Assembly (NCBI GenBank): GCA_021827445.1
Contig: JAKAVW010000209.1
Coordinates: 1-5,790, forward strand
Length of the DNA stretch: 5,790 bases
DNA from: Pseudomonadota bacterium
GTDB taxonomy: Bacteria > Pseudomonadota > Gammaproteobacteria > Acidithiobacillales > Acidithiobacillaceae
Reading direction: 5' to 3'
Each line of letters opens with the position of its first letter. Positions within the stretch are counted from its first letter, which is position 1. The notes below the pieces were generated by a model, which worked only from the letters and a program-made list of their open reading frames with translations, ran no database searches and was not told the DNA's origin. The position numbers and the translations under genes are program-made. Below, piece after piece: positions 5,561 to 5,790 of the stretch.

Positions 5561-5572
5561 GCGCAATAGCGC
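5561..5572 (+). other. Small GC hairpin just before the nadA ribosome binding site
   Basis: GCGC (5561-5564) and GCGC (5569-5572) form a four-pair stem with the tetraloop AATA, ending two bases before the purine-rich GAGAGGG (5575-5581). Too short to be a terminator, with no T-run; it could at most affect ribosome access. Confidence 0.3.
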
Positions 5573-5587
5573 CTGAGAGGGTCAGTT

Positions 5588-5790
5588 ATGGGTGTGGAAA
5601 CGGTGATGGTTCAGGGACTCCGGCGCAGTGACGCAGCGGAGCTGGATGCGCGGATTCGGCGGGCCAAGGCCGCGCTGGGCAAACGTGCGGTCATTCTCGG
5701 CCACCACTATCAGCGCGAAGAAGTCTACCGTCATGCCGACTTCCATGGCGACTCCCTGCAACTCTCGCGCGCCGCCGCCGAGCAGGAGGC
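5588..5790 (+). CDS. nadA: Quinolinate synthase, N-terminal fragment (runs off the right edge)
   Basis: The first 67 codons of a gene that continues past the window. NadA is a [4Fe-4S] enzyme that condenses iminoaspartate (made by NadB) with dihydroxyacetone phosphate to quinolinate in de novo NAD synthesis. The diagnostic segment is VILGHHYQREEV (35-46) followed by ADFHGDSLQLSR (50-61). His39, Tyr41 and Ser56 have the spacing of the substrate-binding His, Tyr and Ser known in studied NadA enzymes. The cluster cysteines lie in the part not present. The ATG at 5588 has a good GAGAGGG ribosome binding site (5575-5581) six bases upstream; a second in-frame ATG six codons later is less well placed. 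It lies 86 bp after aspS on the same strand. Confidence 0.93.
   Translation, partial: MGVETVMVQGLRRSDAAELDARIRRAKAALGKRAVILGHHYQREEVYRHADFHGDSLQLSRAAAEQE

Overview
The window reads as ordinary chromosomal housekeeping DNA from a moderately GC-rich proteobacterium. The gene set and protein wording (a 555-residue EttA, the FmdB-type zinc ribbon directly before aspS, then nadA) suggest an Acidithiobacillus-like lineage. That assignment is inferred from remembered sequence character, not from a search. Every protein-coding stretch belongs to a known family. I found no phage genes, insertion sequence, CRISPR array, tRNA or rRNA, and nothing that amounts to an undescribed system.

Left part (1-1976, all minus strand): the 5' end of rnpA (RNase P protein), rpmH (ribosomal protein L34) just upstream of it, and ettA (ABC-F translation factor) upstream of both. 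rpmH has a clear sigma70-type promoter between it and ettA. The usual divergent dnaA neighbour of rpmH is absent; ettA occupies that place.

Middle part (1977-3366): a spacer of about 260 bp separates ettA from a plus-strand gene for a small DUF202 membrane protein that starts at TTG. This gene converges, with only 28 bp between stops, on a minus-strand gene for a MarC-family multi-pass membrane protein. The spacer holds an inverted repeat over a possible ettA -10 element and a tandem GC-rich octamer in the ettA leader.

Right part (3367-5790, all plus strand): a small FmdB-type zinc ribbon protein, aspS (aspartyl-tRNA synthetase, probably the non-discriminating type that also charges tRNA-Asn), and the first 67 codons of nadA (quinolinate synthase, NAD biosynthesis). 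A strong intrinsic-terminator-like hairpin sits between the zinc ribbon gene and aspS. A candidate aspS promoter overlaps the stop codon of the zinc ribbon gene.

Functionally, most of the window serves translation: L34, the RNase P protein that helps mature tRNA, EttA that gates early elongation according to ATP/ADP, and AspRS. NAD synthesis begins at the right edge, and the two small membrane proteins have no established role.
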